Source of the DNA: Gymnogyps californianus
Lineage: Eukaryota > Chordata > Aves > Accipitriformes > Cathartidae
Direction of reading: 5' to 3'
NCBI RefSeq assembly: GCF_018139145.2
Contig: NC_059474.1
Coordinates: 42,116,344-42,180,343 of the forward strand
Length of the DNA stretch: 64,000 nt
Position numbers and translations under genes: made by a program. The notes beneath the pieces are model-generated. The model ran no database searches, had not been told where the DNA came from, and was given only the letters and a program-made list of their open reading frames with translations. Positions 63,816 to 64,000 of this stretch are shown here, piece by piece (the stretch's first letter is position 1; each line of letters starts with the position of its first letter).

Positions 63816-64000
63816 AGAATCATAGAATCATTTAGGTTGGAAAAGATCTTTGAGATCATCGAGTCCAACCATCAACCTAGCACTGCCAAGTCCACCACTA
63901 AACCATGTCCCTAAGCGCCACATCTACACATCTTTTAAATACCTCCAGGGATGGTGACTCAACCACTTCCCTGGGCAGCCTGCTCCAATGCTTGACAACC
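63816..64000 (-). mobile_element. CR1 LINE 3' end, copy 2, running off the window
   Basis: A second minus-strand CR1 begins with AGAATCATAGAATCATTTAG at its 3' end and extends leftward in LINE coordinates beyond the window edge, so its 5' limit is unknown. It retains the CTACACATCTTTTAAATACC and CCTGGGCAGCCTGCTCCA landmarks of CR1 that the neighbouring copy lacks. Where the two overlap they differ at a moderate number of sites, so they are separate insertions or an old duplication. Confidence 0.95.

Overview
The window looks like non-coding DNA from a bird nuclear genome. The evidence is AT-rich unique sequence, two CR1 retrotransposon 3' tails at the right edge, older and more decayed CR1 copies elsewhere, and six LTRs of two families that I recall (not searched) as common in bird genomes. 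I found no host protein-coding exon, rRNA or tRNA that I can defend. The window is best read as intergenic or deep intronic sequence colonised by retroelements. Nothing resembles a bacterial operon, a CRISPR array or a new multi-gene system.

Layout. 1-1161: unassigned unique sequence. 1167-2317 and 3498-4648: two solo LTRs of family A. 4654-7104: unassigned. 7105-8628: an orphan Gag-like retroelement remnant, made of an intact 321-codon ORF dominated by a 30-bp (10-residue) threonine-rich tandem repeat, then a decayed downstream part with stops and frameshifts. 8629-16430: unassigned, with A/C-only tracts. About 16440-17310: an ancient CR1. 17911-18523: solo LTR of family B. 18903-20073: third family A solo LTR. 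20079-27463: unassigned, with a 44-bp alternating purine/pyrimidine tract. 27469-27817: a 3'-truncated family B LTR. 31126-31705: a complete family B solo LTR. 31711-50019: long unassigned AT-rich sequence. 50020-50880: a GC-richer, CpG-containing island of unknown origin. About 54925-55130: a second ancient CR1 fragment. 55131-63583: unassigned. 63584-63696 and 63816-64000: two minus-strand CR1 tails.

The best supported calls are the five complete solo LTRs. Each is bounded by TG...CA-type ends (one 5' end is mutated) and a perfect 5-bp target-site duplication (GACAC, GGTAA, CATAA, ACCAA, CCTAG). The 5-bp duplication size is that expected of ERVL-like (class III) elements. Families A and B share their first bases and an internal module, so they probably have a common ancestor. 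All six lie in the same orientation. Family A carries an internal GC-rich minisatellite that is open in several frames on both strands and explains every long ORF there.

The most interesting objects are the orphan Gag-like repeat ORF, the shared LTR module with the LTR minisatellite, and the unexplained GC/CpG island near 50-51 kb with a possible minus-strand splice donor. None is shown to be a functional novel system from sequence alone.
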